From Seminavis robusta (taxonomy: Eukaryota > Bacillariophyta > Bacillariophyceae > Naviculales > Naviculaceae), in contig CAICTM010000033.1 in assembly GCA_903772945.1 (NCBI GenBank), forward strand, positions 62,001-126,000: 64,000 nt of DNA. The letters are read 5' to 3'. A program made the position numbers and the translations under genes. This document shows positions 32,590-43,854 of this stretch, one piece after another. Under the pieces are notes generated by a model that was given only the letters and a program-made list of their open reading frames with translations, was not told where the DNA came from and made no database searches. How positions within the stretch are numbered: the first letter of the stretch is position 1; every line of letters begins with the position of its first letter.

Positions 32590-35321
32590 TCATTGTCGTC
32601 TTCCGATGATGTTGTCGTACGCCGGATCGTAGTCCAATTCGCCCTTGCTCGGACCAAAGAACTCCTCCCATTTTACCATGACCTGTCTACACTGCTGGTC
32701 AAGAGGTCGGCTGATCGTGGAGGTGACATTCATCCTCCTCCTGCTGGCTCCCGAGCAGGGAACAAAGCCTTCACCCATTCCGTACTGCTCTGTAATCTCG
32801 GACGCCTCGCACATGGCCTTTGGAGTACGTAGTCCCATTCAAACAGAACACGTAGAAGTTAGTGGCGTCTCCAAACGATCAAATCAATCTTCAAGTAGCC
32901 TCCAATTCGATCCCAAACGAACTATAGTCATCATAGCAAGGTTCTCACCTCTTCACATGTAGCCGGGGTAATATCGTCCGCTCCGACCTGCAGATTGGTC
33001 ACGCTATTGATCATAAAGGCCCGAATTCCAATCCACATGCAATGCTTCTTCGTACATTCCATGTCGGTGGCCCAACAACGAGCACAGGGTTCCAAAAACG
33101 TGGTCTTTTCCATTGTACACTCCAAGAGCGTCTGATATCCACCGCCAAAGAGCGCCTTTTTGGCACACTCCAAGGCGACCTGTCCCAAAATGTTGCGTGT
33201 GGCATATTCCAACCGAAGATCGTGATAATTGGAACACTTTCCACAGGCCCCGCAATGCAGAATGGTGTAGTTGGCCAAACGGGCATCCTCTGGAGTCCAA
33301 AAGGTCCTTTGGGTAGCTTCGACCTTTTCACGGCGCGTCTCGTACGTCCCTCGATTGTCAAAGGCACACATGGGGCCGGTGTTCATATCTCCGTAAAGAA
33401 TCTCGTGGACTCGTGGCAAATTGGCCCGTACCGTTTTTTCCTGGAACTGCGACCCGACCAATATGAGAATAAAGAACATGGATGCGGCAAAGAGTAGGGA
33501 CCAAACGAACCAACTGCAGCAATTGTGTAGCTTTTCGGTGGATGACTTATTGGATTTCCCACCGGCTCCACAGGTCAAATCACAGCACACGACATTGACG
33601 AGATGGCAGCAGGATTCACTTGGCTCGTCGTTATCATCGTTTGGACTGTCGTTTTGGTCCAAGCCTTCATCGTCTGGCACAGTTTCAAATTGTCCTCCTT
33701 CGACATTCTTTGGAGATTCGGAATCATCAAAATGAACCTTGCTGTTTTGTGGCACCATTTTTGCCGGACTGTCACGTTTTGCCTGCTCTTGTGGTGGTGG
33801 AAATTGTGGTGGCGGTGATTCCATGGCAGCCGAGAAGACCTGATCCTCATGATTTTCATTCATCATGTCTCCATTGCTGTCGGTATTGTTGTCGACGACA
33901 TGTGCACTCTCGGAATTCGAATTTTCCTCGATTTCGTCCAAGGTTTCCATGTTTTCTGGAATGGGTGGTACAACGCTCCTGACACTTTCCATGGGTGTGT
34001 TGTTATCATGATGGCTGCTGTGATTCATGGTGCTGGTGTTGATATTTCGCATACTACTGGGATCAATGTTTTTGAGTTGTGCTTCGCTGAATCCGTACAC
34101 GGACTTTCCAAAGAATGTTTGCGGGCGTTGTGTGACCCTTCCAAGGAGTGTATCTACATCATCATGCCTCTGATTCGAGGTGTTAATATTTCGGGTACTG
34201 GGATCGATATTTCGCATACTCATGGGATCGATATTTCTGAGTTGCGCTTCACTGAATCCGTACACGGACTTTCCAAAGAAAGTTTGTGGGCGCTGTGTGA
34301 CGCTTCCCAGCAGTGTATCTGAAGTGTGTGCACCCCCACGCGCAGTAGTATTAGTATTAGGCTTGTGATCCATTCTTTTGAGAGCCTGTTGTTGTCTCTG
34401 TTTCTGCAGCACCTTTTGATTGTGATCATTGGTAATCTTGAACTGCAGGGCATGCAGGAGCATTCCCCCCAAGAACCATACCGTAAAGGTGAGAATGTCG
34501 ACTGCAGTGATATCCTGTCCCTTTCGATCTCCCCACACTCTGTCCACATAGGCACATCCATAGGAAAAGATTAAAGCCGAAACGGACACCATGGCCAATG
34601 CCATGGTAAGTGCAAAGTATTTGAGCTGAGTCGCATTTTTGATGGTTCTGTTTCCAAAGTCAATGATAAGACACAGAAAGAATCCCATGAAGAATCCAAT
34701 AACAATGGAGGCAGGAATGGTGGCTGGTTTTGCCCCACAAAAGAAGGGTGCCATGAGTGGGAATACATTGACAAAGGTCTTTCCCGTGGACAACCGGACT
34801 CGAGTGGCCAATGACGCCAGTCCATCTCCCAGCTGTGTACGGCGGGACTCGTTTACGGCGGCGTAGACAGCGAGCCATTGTGGGGCATTGAAGGAGAGTA
34901 GAAAGATGTAGAAAGCTCCAATGAAGAATGATATGCCCTTGAGAATGAACGAAGTACGGTAGTCCAGGTCTCTTGTCATGAGACTTAGCACTATAGCGGT
35001 GACCGTGTAGAACAATGCTGCAAAGCCCAGGGCTTGGAGCATGGCCCAGTTCACCACGGAATTGGCAAACGCCAGTTGGGGATTTCCACTGGCATAACCA
35101 TCTCGAGCAGCTGCTTCCGCTGAAGGACCAGGATCTCCACTTACGTGCTTTCGTACCCACGCGGGATTACGTTGCAGACTCCGATGGTACAGTCGATGGT
35201 GGCTCACCAAGCGGGGCACCAGCCAAGCACATACCATGCAAATCGCAAAGTCAAAGTTCGTAATGGCACTACTGTCCACCACCGAACCAGTATTCGCCGA
35301 TACTGCAGACATGGACGCCAT
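32590..35321 (-). CDS. large multi-pass membrane protein with Cys-rich ectodomain, unknown
   Basis: Exons 35321-32949 and 32817-32590, separated by a 131-bp intron (GTGAGA...AAAG), give about 866 aa. Without the join the ectodomain would lose its last Cys-rich part. About seven TM helices lie in residues 20-295. A cytosolic low-complexity region contains a 27-residue unit twice (TLLGxVTQRPQTFFGKSV start, about 336-362 and 390-416), then RNIDPS repeats and an acidic Pro-rich stretch. A last TM follows at 601-622 (SWFVWSLLFAASMFFILILVG). The terminal ectodomain of about 240 residues is rich in Cys: HCGACGKCSNY, ALECAKKALFGG, PCARCWATDMECTKKHCMW, ATCEEAMCEAS. I do not recognise the family. The layout suggests a surface receptor or transporter, but no catalytic or transport motif is seen. 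Confidence 0.85.
34085..34320 (-). repeat. coding tandem repeat in membrane protein
   Basis: Two copies about 162 bp apart encode TLLGxVTQRPQTFFGKSV...YGFSEAQL with almost no change in 27 residues. The spacer itself consists of RNIDPS/RNINTS repeats. This is an in-frame duplication within the cytosolic linker. Confidence 0.85.
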
Positions 35322-36703
35322 GGTTGGTCGAAAAGATCTGTTCAGCTACTAGCTAGCTAGATCGAGCCTTGACACTACAAAAGAAGTTTGGTCAAACAAA
35401 AATGAGACCCTCCTGCAAATTGCTGCCGCAACCTTCTCGCGATCCGTAAATTGCATCCGCGAAAACCGGAAAAGCAGGAGTCATCGATGACTGTCACTGT
35501 TCGATCATGTCACACTTTCTACAACTACACGTACTCCTTTTAAAGCTTGCAACGTCACTCCTGTCGTTCAATGATGTCAGGCGCCATTTTCGCGCCACAG
35601 CCAAAAACCGTGGAAAGGAACCGTGGATACGCTGTCACTATCCACGGTTCAGCATCCAATACTGGCAGCGCCCTTCCAAGGATCAAGGAAGCACCAACTG
35701 AAAACGGCAACATGCAAAGACGAGCTCCGTTTGATTTTTGATGTTGACACCTTTTCGATTTTGATGTTGGTCTTGCCAAAAAGTTATCGTTTGCAACGAA
35801 ACGTACACCGTTGCATGCTGAATGCATGAAACAGAAACGCCGTTGCCTCAAAAACAAGCTCTTTTTCTCTTTCAGCACAACACAACTTCTTCAACAACAA
35901 TGCATGACGATGACGCCTTTTTCAGCGCTGTCATTACCGTAGTAGTTCAGAGTTCGTTTGAACCTTGAGAAGCTACTGGGGTCAGTCCTCCGGGGCTGTC
36001 CTCATGGGCTTCGCTGAACGTTGGTCCGCTGGGAAAGGTGTCGTCTTGCGGTGGTTCCAGTTCAGATGGAGCGTACTTGTCCAAGGTAACGGTTAGCTCT
36101 TCTGTCTTTCAGTGCTCGTTTCTGTTTGCACGATGATGGCAATGATGGATTCGATTCTCCTCGAGCGGCACGTCAGCGCTCGTTTCTGTTTCACAAACAA
36201 ACTGTGGCGCCTCAAACCCTTGTCTCTTGCTCGTAGGTCTGCTCAACACCTGTTGGCCGTTGAGCATGGTCCCGTTGGCCGTTCACAGTTAACAAGGTCG
36301 CTCAGTTCACAATTATTACTCGTTACTTCTCGTGGTGCTATTTCCCAGTGCTGCTTGCAGCCGCTCCTTGTGGGCCTCGTGGTATTTGACTTGCTGGTAC
36401 GCCTCTCGTCAATACGCTGCGAAATGGAAACCAAGCTGTCGTGCAGTTCTGCTTCTGTTATGGACGCATTTGCCAATTAGCACAAACACGGCCCAATGTC
36501 TAGCTAGGTAGCCAGGTACGGTAGCATGCCAGCGAACCTTTGCGTCTTGGGCAGTGGCGTGCACGTTTTCTTCTCTTCTACATTGCGGTCGGTGGCCTCT
36601 ATTGACGTTCTGTCTCGATGGTTCGTCGTTGCCAGGAGTTACAAATCTGTGCGTTACAACTGATGTTTAATTAATAATTAGACTAGTACCAGTACTCGAG
36701 TAG
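35322..36703. other. gene-poor region
   Basis: No gene is supported in 1.4 kb. It holds CTAGCTAG near 35350 and 36502, and a perfect hairpin at 35618-35650 listed separately. Short frames at 36112-36480 lack motifs. Confidence 0.35.
35618..35650. repeat. perfect 12-bp hairpin
   Basis: GAACCGTGGATA (35618-35629) and TATCCACGGTTC (35639-35650) are exact reverse complements around a 9-nt loop. It is non-coding and its role is unknown. Confidence 0.85.
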
Positions 36704-38347
36704 CTAGCATGTACAGCGTATCTTGGTCCCTGGACAGGGACAAACTCCCGCGAGACAGTCCATTTCCTCCAAGAGTGGCAAATCACAAATCTCTCTAGGG
36801 AAAGTGTCTGTCATCGTCTTTGTCGTCATTGCTACGAGTCCAGTATTCCCGCCGAGATGGAGTTTGGTGAGACGGGTCAATAGCCCCAGGGAAGTTGGGA
36901 CGGTTCCAACCAAGTGATTGGACCGGAGATCGAGCGATTCCAAGTGACGGAGCAATCCGAGTTCACTGGGAATGGTGCCTGCCATGTGGTTGTCCTTTAG
37001 ATTCAGCGAGACGAGATGGTTCAAGAGGCCGACCGTGGTTGGAATATCGCCTTGCAGGTCATTGTTTGGCAGTTGGATGGATTGCAGCGTGTGCCACGCC
37101 GGAAGCATTTGGTGAATGGGGAGTGTCCCCGATATTCTGGATGATTGTGGATTACTACTGTCTTCTTGGAGTGACAGTCGAAGAGTTTGTAAATTTGGCA
37201 GATTCCTCATGGCGAGTGAGTGGGGAATCAGATTGCACAATATGGTGGTACTGGTACCAGCACCAGTAGTACTGGTAGTGTCTCCTTGCGATGATTGGAA
37301 TTGTATGGCTTGTAGACTTGTGAGTAGAGCGACTTCGGGTGGCATGGTTCCAGTTCCAGAACCAGATGCAAGAATTGGAGGCAAGATGAGTGTTTGTATT
37401 TGTTGGTGCTGACATTGTGTGGTATTCCAGGAACATTCGTGCATGTCATAGTGGAGGTAATCATGATGGTTGCCTGTGTATACGGGTGCGTAAAGAGAGA
37501 ATACGATAGTGGCCATGGCAAATAGTTGTTGCCTTCGCCCTTCATTAAGATGGGGTATGTTTGGATGCTGATTGAGCCAGTTCATAGCTCTGGATTGTGG
37601 TGAGTTTTGCTGCTGCAATGCTGGCAGGGAAAAGTCAGGTACTAGTATCTTGACTGCATTTGTACTGGTACTGGTACTGGTACTGGTACTGGTACTGGTA
37701 GATACTGATACTGGTAATGGGTAAAGCATGAGTTGAGTGATTCCATCAGGCATGAATTGACCAGTGGCAAGAATCTTGCTTTCATGAAAAGAGCTAAACG
37801 TCCAATCATCTCTTTCAATTGTACTAGCACTACCGGTACTAGTTGTACTAGCACTAGTAGTAGTACCAGCCGAGTCTTCAACTGCACAAGCAAAACTGAC
37901 AAGAAGCAGGATGATCAAGGTCAAGATCAAGGTCAAGCTTAAGGCAGCTAGAGCTACATGTATGAAGCTGAAGCAGACATGTGCAGTTCTCTTAGTGTTT
38001 CTGCTTGCAGACTTTTCCTGATCTCCCTGATCTTCCTCTGTTTGCTGCTGGGCTTCCAAGTCAACACCAACACCAACATTCACTTGCACAATGCTAATGG
38101 GATGAATACTAGTTGTACCGGTAGCATTGGAATCCATGCTACCGGTATTTGTATCACCGTCAAACGCAAGGCAGGTGATCATACTGGTGCTATCGGTTCT
38201 ATCGGTACCACTACAGCTACTAGTTGCCTTAGTCAATTCAGAGTCCGCTGCTGCCATCTTCATCGTCTTCAAGTCCAATTCTATTCTATGCTGCTCTTGC
38301 AAAACAAAAACAAAAAGTGGTTGCTGCACCGATTTGTTCTGGACCAT
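36704..38347 (-). CDS. leucine-rich-repeat membrane protein (diatom LRR type)
   Basis: A single-exon 547-aa protein with the same layout as the 4930-7414 gene. The N-terminus is hydrophilic and Ser/Thr-rich. A strong TM helix spans about 127-153 (FIHVALAALSLTLILTLIILL). A low-complexity STSTST tract encoded by an ACTGGT microsatellite comes next (about 37660-37700). The conserved block SPQSRAMNWL / RRQQLFAMATIVFSL / ECSW follows. About five LRRs of the L-x-G-IP type come after it (HNLVSLNLKDNHMAGTIPSEL-like units), then a Cys-rich end (CDLPLLEEMDCLAGVCPCPG). There is no kinase domain. It is probably a surface recognition or adhesion protein. The ATG at 38347 is used; later Met codons at residues 29 and 31 are possible. 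Confidence 0.88.
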   Translation of the reverse strand: MVQNKSVQQPLFVFVLQEQHRIELDLKTMKMAAADSELTKATSSCSGTDRTDSTSMITCLAFDGDTNTGSMDSNATGTTSIHPISIVQVNVGVGVDLEAQQQTEEDQGDQEKSASRNTKRTAHVCFSFIHVALAALSLTLILTLIILLLVSFACAVEDSAGTTTSASTTSTGSASTIERDDWTFSSFHESKILATGQFMPDGITQLMLYPLPVSVSTSTSTSTSTSTSTNAVKILVPDFSLPALQQQNSPQSRAMNWLNQHPNIPHLNEGRRQQLFAMATIVFSLYAPVYTGNHHDYLHYDMHECSWNTTQCQHQQIQTLILPPILASGSGTGTMPPEVALLTSLQAIQFQSSQGDTTSTTGAGTSTTILCNLIPHSLAMRNLPNLQTLRLSLQEDSSNPQSSRISGTLPIHQMLPAWHTLQSIQLPNNDLQGDIPTTVGLLNHLVSLNLKDNHMAGTIPSELGLLRHLESLDLRSNHLVGTVPTSLGLLTRLTKLHLGGNTGLVAMTTKTMTDTFPREICDLPLLEEMDCLAGVCPCPGTKIRCTC

Positions 38348-39510
38348 TATTATTGATCACAGACCAAAACGTAATTGTGGTACCGGTACGGCTTTTGCTG
38401 GCCACCGGAAGTGCGTGGCTTCAGGTAGATGCAGTAAAATGAGAAAACTTTTTCACATGTTCGGAGTCAAATGTACCTTTATCTTTAACTTGTTGTTACC
38501 TCAGCTACCATTTTAAAGCAGTCTTCCTGAAGCTTCTGTGTTCCAGTGAGCTTCTTTTCACTCGAGCCCCGCTACATGCACATTATGTCGCTTTCTCTTA
38601 CGTGGCACAAGGCCACGAGGCCAGAACACAATCGATCCCACGCTATCTAGCTAGACTACTAGTAAAAGATGCCATCCAAAGAGGGAAGATTACTTTCGTT
38701 CCGGAAGCCGGAAGCCCATACATGGTAAATGTTACCCTCGATTATTAGATCACTTTGTATTTTTGTCTAACTAATGCTGGGAGCATATTGTAGCATCTAT
38801 TTGGCTCCACTCATCAAAGCTTGTAGCTTGTGGCATGTAGCGGTCAATCAGATCTCAGCAAACTCCAGAGTCCTCTGTAACTAACCAGTATGCTACAGCA
38901 GCCACGAGTCAATCATACCAAGCCAGATTGTCAGTGCAGTCGATCGAAGTCTGCCTTTGGTTGCCGGCGTGTAATGCCTTGTCCCTGATACTGGTACAAC
39001 AGAAAGAAGGGGAGCATTACCAGTAGGTTTGTTAGTTTGATGGTTTGATGGCATCTTATTTTGGATCATAGGATAGAAACTAGCTAGAGTGGCTGAGCTC
39101 TAGAAGAGATTACTTTGATCGCACACGGAAATCGGCAAATTACACTCCCATTCATGATCTTAATACGGAGTGATAGGGAAGTCTTAACAGGATTGTAGGG
39201 GCCTATTCAATGATTTAACAAGCCCGAAATTGCCAGACAAAACAAACATAACCATTCACGCAGCGAGGTGGTTGCCAAGTGCGATGCCAAGGCGGGCCAA
39301 GTAAGTGACGACGACGACTTTGATTCGATTCGATTCGAATAGCAACGATGGCAAATTCAAGACAGCGGAGCTGTTTCTATAAACCTTAACCTAAGTGGAT
39401 ACAGATTACAGATCCAATTCTGAATGCATGCCATATCTATGCACACGGTGACTCTGGCCACAACCAATCCTACTCTAGTAGCTATAAAGTATCTTTTTTC
39501 ATCCTTCATC
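38348..39510. promoter_or_regulatory. divergent intergenic spacer
   Basis: This 1.16-kb spacer between divergent LRR and ankyrin genes should contain both promoters. A TATAAAG at 39483-39489 lies 22 bp before the preferred ankyrin ATG. CTAGCTAG occurs near 38646, and a GATTC run near 39324. No gene is seen. Confidence 0.4.
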
Positions 39511-41109
39511 ATGTCATCTGAGCCTGCCATTGATAGTATTGGTACTGGCGCTACCAGTAGTACTAGTACTAGTACTTATACCAAGACTATTTCCGAGTCT
39601 CCTCTCTTGTTTGCTGACGATTTGATTTGGGGTGGACAGATTCTATCGTTTGTTGGTGTTGGGCAGTATGCGTTTGCAGGAGCCGTCAACAAAAGGATGA
39701 ATCGACTCTACAAAGAGTACTGCAAAATTGAACTAGAGAAAAGTCCAAGAAAGGTGAAAGATAACCCATATGATCAAAGTCGCTCTGCAGAAATCACGGA
39801 TACTCTTTACAGTGAAACATTTGGTAACCTGCCCCCTGCAGAATTCTGGCTCAGGGACAATTCCAGCAACAAAACACCCCATCGTGATCATGTTTGCAAT
39901 GTCATTGCCAAAACTGGAAATGTTATGGTCATGCAGTGGGCACGACAACAAGGATTCACATGGAATGAACAGACGTGTGCTGCAGCTGCTAAGAATGGAC
40001 ATTTGGAAATGCTCCAATTTTTGAGAGAGAATGGCTGCCCATGGAATGAAGAGACATGTGCTGCAGCTGCTTGTGGTGGACATTTGGAAATTATAAAGTG
40101 GGCTCGTGAAAATGGTTGTCGATGGGATGAAAGTACATGCCTTCTTGCTGCTCAAAATGGCCATTTGGAATTGCTCCAATGGTTGCATGACAAAGGTTGC
40201 CCATTGGAAAGAGATATATGCCGGTATGCTGCAGAAAATGGACATTTGGAAGTTCTAAAGTGGGCTCGTACACTTGGTTGTCACTGGGATGAGTACACAT
40301 ACTTATGTGCTGCCAAAAATAACCATGTGGAAATTCTAAAGTGGGCTCATGAAAATGGTTGTCCATGGAATGAATTGGCATGTCAACGTGCTGCTGAAAA
40401 TGGACATATGGAAGCCCTCCAATGGTTGCATGAGAACGGTTGTCCATGGAGTGAAAACACATGTGCATATGCTGCTCTATGTGGACAGCTGGAAACTCTC
40501 CAATGGTTGCATGAAAACGGTTGTCCATGGAATGGGACGACATGTGCTGGAGCAGCTCGATGTGGACATTTGGAAATTCTAAAGTGGGCTCATGAAAATG
40601 GTTGTCCATGGGACGCAGATACAATAATGGCCGGTGCTGCTAAAGGTGGACATTTTGAAATGTTGAAGTGGGCTCATGAAAATGGTTGTCCATTGGATGC
40701 AGATACAATAATGGCCGGTGCTGCTAAAGGTGGACATTTTGAAATGTTGAAGTGGGCTCATGAAAACGGTTGTCCATTGGATGCAAATACAATAATGGCC
40801 GGTGCTGCTGAAAATGGCCATTTGGAAATGTTGAAGTGGGCTCTTGAAAATGGATGTCCATGGGATGCAGAAATATGTGCCAGTGCTGCTAGAAAGGGCC
40901 ATTTGGAAATGTTAAAGTGGGCTCGTGAAAATGGTTGTCCATGGAATGAACGCACATATCGAGTTGCCTGCATGTATAACCAAAGCGAAGTGATCCAGTG
41001 GTTGCGCAACAACGGCTGCCCTGGGTCTCGTGATGAAGATGGGTCTCGTGATGAACATGAAGATGACGAAGTGATCCAGTCGTTTTTTCGCAGTTTACGC
41101 GACAATTGA
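39511..41109 (+). CDS. F-box-like/ankyrin-repeat protein
   Basis: A 532-aa protein from the ATG at 39511. An in-frame ATG at 39424 would add 29 residues, but that stretch lies upstream of a TATAAAG sequence, so the later start is preferred. After a Ser/Thr-rich lead encoded by an ACTAGT microsatellite, an F-box-like segment reads LIWGGQILSFVGVGQYAFAG. It is followed by about 14 ankyrin-type repeats of 27-28 residues with consensus GHLEMLKWAxENGCPWxxxTCxxAA. Two units at about 40645-40812 are nearly identical at DNA level, showing recent growth. Such proteins are common in stramenopile genomes; the F-box-like part suggests a substrate adaptor for ubiquitination, but that is inference. The C-terminal tail is acidic and repeats GSRDE. 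Confidence 0.88.
   Translation: MSSEPAIDSIGTGATSSTSTSTYTKTISESPLLFADDLIWGGQILSFVGVGQYAFAGAVNKRMNRLYKEYCKIELEKSPRKVKDNPYDQSRSAEITDTLYSETFGNLPPAEFWLRDNSSNKTPHRDHVCNVIAKTGNVMVMQWARQQGFTWNEQTCAAAAKNGHLEMLQFLRENGCPWNEETCAAAACGGHLEIIKWARENGCRWDESTCLLAAQNGHLELLQWLHDKGCPLERDICRYAAENGHLEVLKWARTLGCHWDEYTYLCAAKNNHVEILKWAHENGCPWNELACQRAAENGHMEALQWLHENGCPWSENTCAYAALCGQLETLQWLHENGCPWNGTTCAGAARCGHLEILKWAHENGCPWDADTIMAGAAKGGHFEMLKWAHENGCPLDADTIMAGAAKGGHFEMLKWAHENGCPLDANTIMAGAAENGHLEMLKWALENGCPWDAEICASAARKGHLEMLKWARENGCPWNERTYRVACMYNQSEVIQWLRNNGCPGSRDEDGSRDEHEDDEVIQSFFRSLRDN
40645..40812 (+). repeat. recent duplication of an 84-bp ankyrin unit
   Basis: Units beginning GGTGGACATTTTGAAATG at 40645 and 40729 are almost identical over 84 bp, encoding GGHFEMLKWAHENGCPLDA-type repeats of 28 residues. 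Confidence 0.85.
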
Positions 41110-41709
41110 TGCCCTGGGTCCGTGATCAAGATGGAGTTCCATTTATTGTAGGTTGAATCAAAAGTACGTAGACAAAGCTGAAGCTTCATACGAATTCCCC
41201 TCTCATAGTGGCATGGGATGCAAAACATCAATACTACTGGTACATCATGCTACCGTGTGATGTAGTCACTCTCCGTGATGATTCGATTCAATCATTGATG
41301 GCCCGCAGAGTCAAGCTAGCTAGCAAGTAGTCTCATCCTGTGTGGTATCACTTGATTGTAGCTGTCCGTAGCCTTCATTAACGACCTTGTGGAAACAACT
41401 AAATCAGACCATCTGGCTAAATTTTGGTGGATGAAAGTGACAGGTTGAAGAAGGAAACTCACGAATTGGTTGCACAATATGACGTGCGAGATGTGATGCT
41501 ACAACTCTTCTTAATAAAAGTTTAGTTGGTATATATGTATCTAGTGCAGTCCCCTCATCGAAGAGAACTTGAATTAATAGTAGATTGCAAAAATGCCACG
41601 AAAGCACATTCCCATGTCAATATATTCTAGCAGATGTGGGAGATCATATGATGTGCTGTACTCGATATCAGTCCGCCAGCAGTGCCAAGAGGTCGTTCGT
41701 TCATCTCAC
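41110..41709. other. convergent intergenic region
   Basis: No gene is supported. CTAGCTAG occurs near 41314. The right part is the 3' flank of the minus-strand HSP20-like gene. Confidence 0.35.
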
Positions 41710-42201
41710 TCAAACAGCCACAATGGGAATAGTTCTAGTTTCGTTGGCTGCAGCCGAACTGGTACTGGTGGAGACGTCGCTGGCTGCGGTTGACACTAGC
41801 TTGGGTGCCACGACATCGAGAATTCCGTTGGCAAGTCGGGCATGGAGCTGGTTCAGATTCAATGCACTTGTAGTGGGCAAGCCAAGCGTCTTGGAGACGG
41901 CTTCTCCATTGAGGACCCCTCGGATTTGGATGGAAGGTCTGCTTTCTGTGCGATTGTCCAAGTGCAGACTCAAGGCTCCACGCTCAGCCCCTGGAACATC
42001 AATGGACACTCGCAATTCGTGATCACTGTTGTAGACACGTCGGACATCCAGGGTTCTGGTGATCATTATCATGGTCTGCAGTGTGAAGGACTTCGTGAAA
42101 ATGGGAGGCTGATGCTGGGCAGACGATGAGGTGGATGCGGCCTGGGACGTAGTAGTAGTGGACACAACGGGGGCGAAGAGAGTCTCAATCAAGGCTGTCA
42201 T
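41710..42201 (-). CDS. HSP20/alpha-crystallin-like protein
   Basis: A 163-aa protein. After a Ser/Thr-rich N-terminus, the central region (about 48-135) follows the alpha-crystallin pattern: RRVYNSDHELRVSIDVPGAE, IQIRG, then LNLNQLHARLANGILDVVAPK, where the small-HSP A-x-L-x-NG-x-L-x-V-x-PK strand is clear. The C-terminus (RTIPIVAV) carries an I-x-I/V motif that anchors oligomers in small heat-shock proteins. The usual GVL reads GIL here, and the domain is short. A divergent relative lies at 43855-44481 on the other strand. It probably acts as a holdase chaperone in the cytosol. Confidence 0.75.
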   Translation of the reverse strand: MTALIETLFAPVVSTTTTSQAASTSSSAQHQPPIFTKSFTLQTMIMITRTLDVRRVYNSDHELRVSIDVPGAERGALSLHLDNRTESRPSIQIRGVLNGEAVSKTLGLPTTSALNLNQLHARLANGILDVVAPKLVSTAASDVSTSTSSAAANETRTIPIVAV

Positions 42202-43854
42202 GGTGGCTGGGTTTATTGCTAACTAGTGCGTAGTCGGTCGGAAGGCTTTTGGATCTTTTGCAGATGGATATTATGACAAGATGGACAAGCTATTAGCTAG
42301 TACGGATGCCTGGCAGTGAGCTAGCTAGTGTGTGTAACGATACCACTTGTTTGAATGGGTCCGACAAAGATCGAAATTGTGAGGCAGAGGTACCAGTCGC
42401 GGGAGTTTTGTGGCGAGCCATTTTCGGAAGTGGAGTCTCATTCGTGACGATAATGTCGCCCATCGCGAAACTTAGGCAGCAGCAAGCCACTCGGCACTGG
42501 CTGTGACACAATCGCCCGCCGATTACCCTCAAGTTGGTATGAACATTCTTGGCTGGATGAGGAGTGGTACATGTAAGGGCATCAACGGTCAGAGTGATGG
42601 ATTGAACTGGTTGGGCCTGTTGGCTGGCAACAATAGAGCCTCGCTCCGTCCACGACCAACAAAAATGAAAGCGGGACACCGAATTGGTCAACAAACATGA
42701 TGTGTGTGTACTAGTAGGCCATTCGTAACCAACTCCGACCTCTCTGCTGTATGATGCTGGCCGTGTACCTGGTGACAAGTCTTTTGCGTGAGGGAGGGGG
42801 TTCCATCGCATACGCAATAGTTACCGGTACATGTATGTGGCTGCAGCCCAACTCTTGTGCACATGGCAGTAGCAGCAAAAACACTGATTTGAATTGTAGA
42901 GCCAGGTCTTCCGGTAGCCCCAGCGCGCCACACGCACTTTTTCGTCGTGCAGCTCTAGCTCGAGAGAGCTCTGAGCGAGCAAGAGAGTGGCTGGAACAAC
43001 ATCACAACATCTGGATCTGGGCAGGCAGAAGTTGCTTGTGCTGAACCTGACGCATGATGCCCAAACTTGCTTGTCTTCGGACCTTGCTATCCAGATTGGG
43101 TCTGGGCGGACGCTTCAATATCCAACCTGTTTCTTGCCCTACTACCGGTAGACGACCCTGCTTTGCAGCCACCAGCACCCAACTTGAACGAAATCCTTGC
43201 AGCTATAGGTAGCCTACCGGTACTAGCTAGGCAGGGCTGGTTGTCCGCCTTTCTGCATTGGCTGCATGGAGAGCCAAAAAGTTCAAGTTCCTTTCATCTA
43301 TTATTTGCTATCATACATGTAGCACGTGAACGTATTCCACGGCACACAGTGTCGGCACCGCAGGTTACTTGAGTAGCCTTTTGGTCTACTAGCTAGGTAG
43401 ATGGGCAGCTGATGGGCCATGCTATCTTGGTGTGCTGTTTTGATGAGTTTTGATGATGAATGTTTGTTGCATGCGCTATGAAGTCCTTTTCTTCGAAGCT
43501 TTTCTATGGCTTCCCCATCAATCGATAACACGAATGATATGAGAATTACTATAAAGACTGCCTACTCCTTTCAGATCATGTTGGATCGGCAGAACAGAAA
43601 GAAAGAAGTCGACCAAAATGAGAATTATGAAGACTTTCTGCTTCGGCGACGACCCTTCCGTACCGGTTCCCTTTGTTCTTCCAGCCTGCTCCAGAATTCG
43701 GTTTGTTTCGTATAAAGAGGAAAAGGCGACCTCTCATGGCTTGTCTCTCATCAATATGCAATCCTCTCACAATTTCGATCACACAAAACCCAAAAAGACA
43801 CAACAACTTCTTTATCTCCAAAAAGACAACAGGATACCAACAATAGAAGAAACC
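42202..43854. promoter_or_regulatory. divergent spacer between HSP20-like genes
   Basis: This 1.65-kb spacer lies between the divergent HSP20-like pair. CTAGCTAG occurs near 42313 and 43390. I looked for heat-shock elements (TTCnnGAAnnTTC) and found no convincing full site; a TTCTTCGAAGC near 43490 has the wrong spacing. No gene is seen. Confidence 0.35.

Noticed and set aside
33004-34868. Plus-strand and alternate minus-strand frames over the multi-TM gene
   Set aside because: They are shadows of the real minus-strand frame, which has consistent TM and Cys patterns and a valid intron.
39733-40902. Long minus-strand open frames opposite the ankyrin gene
   Set aside because: They are antisense shadows produced by the regular repeat; their translations are repetitive (HFQMSIFSS-like) with no domain.
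43485-43500. Heat-shock element upstream of the HSP20-like gene
   Set aside because: TTCTTCGAAGC lacks the 2-nt spacing of TTCnnGAA and has no third unit.
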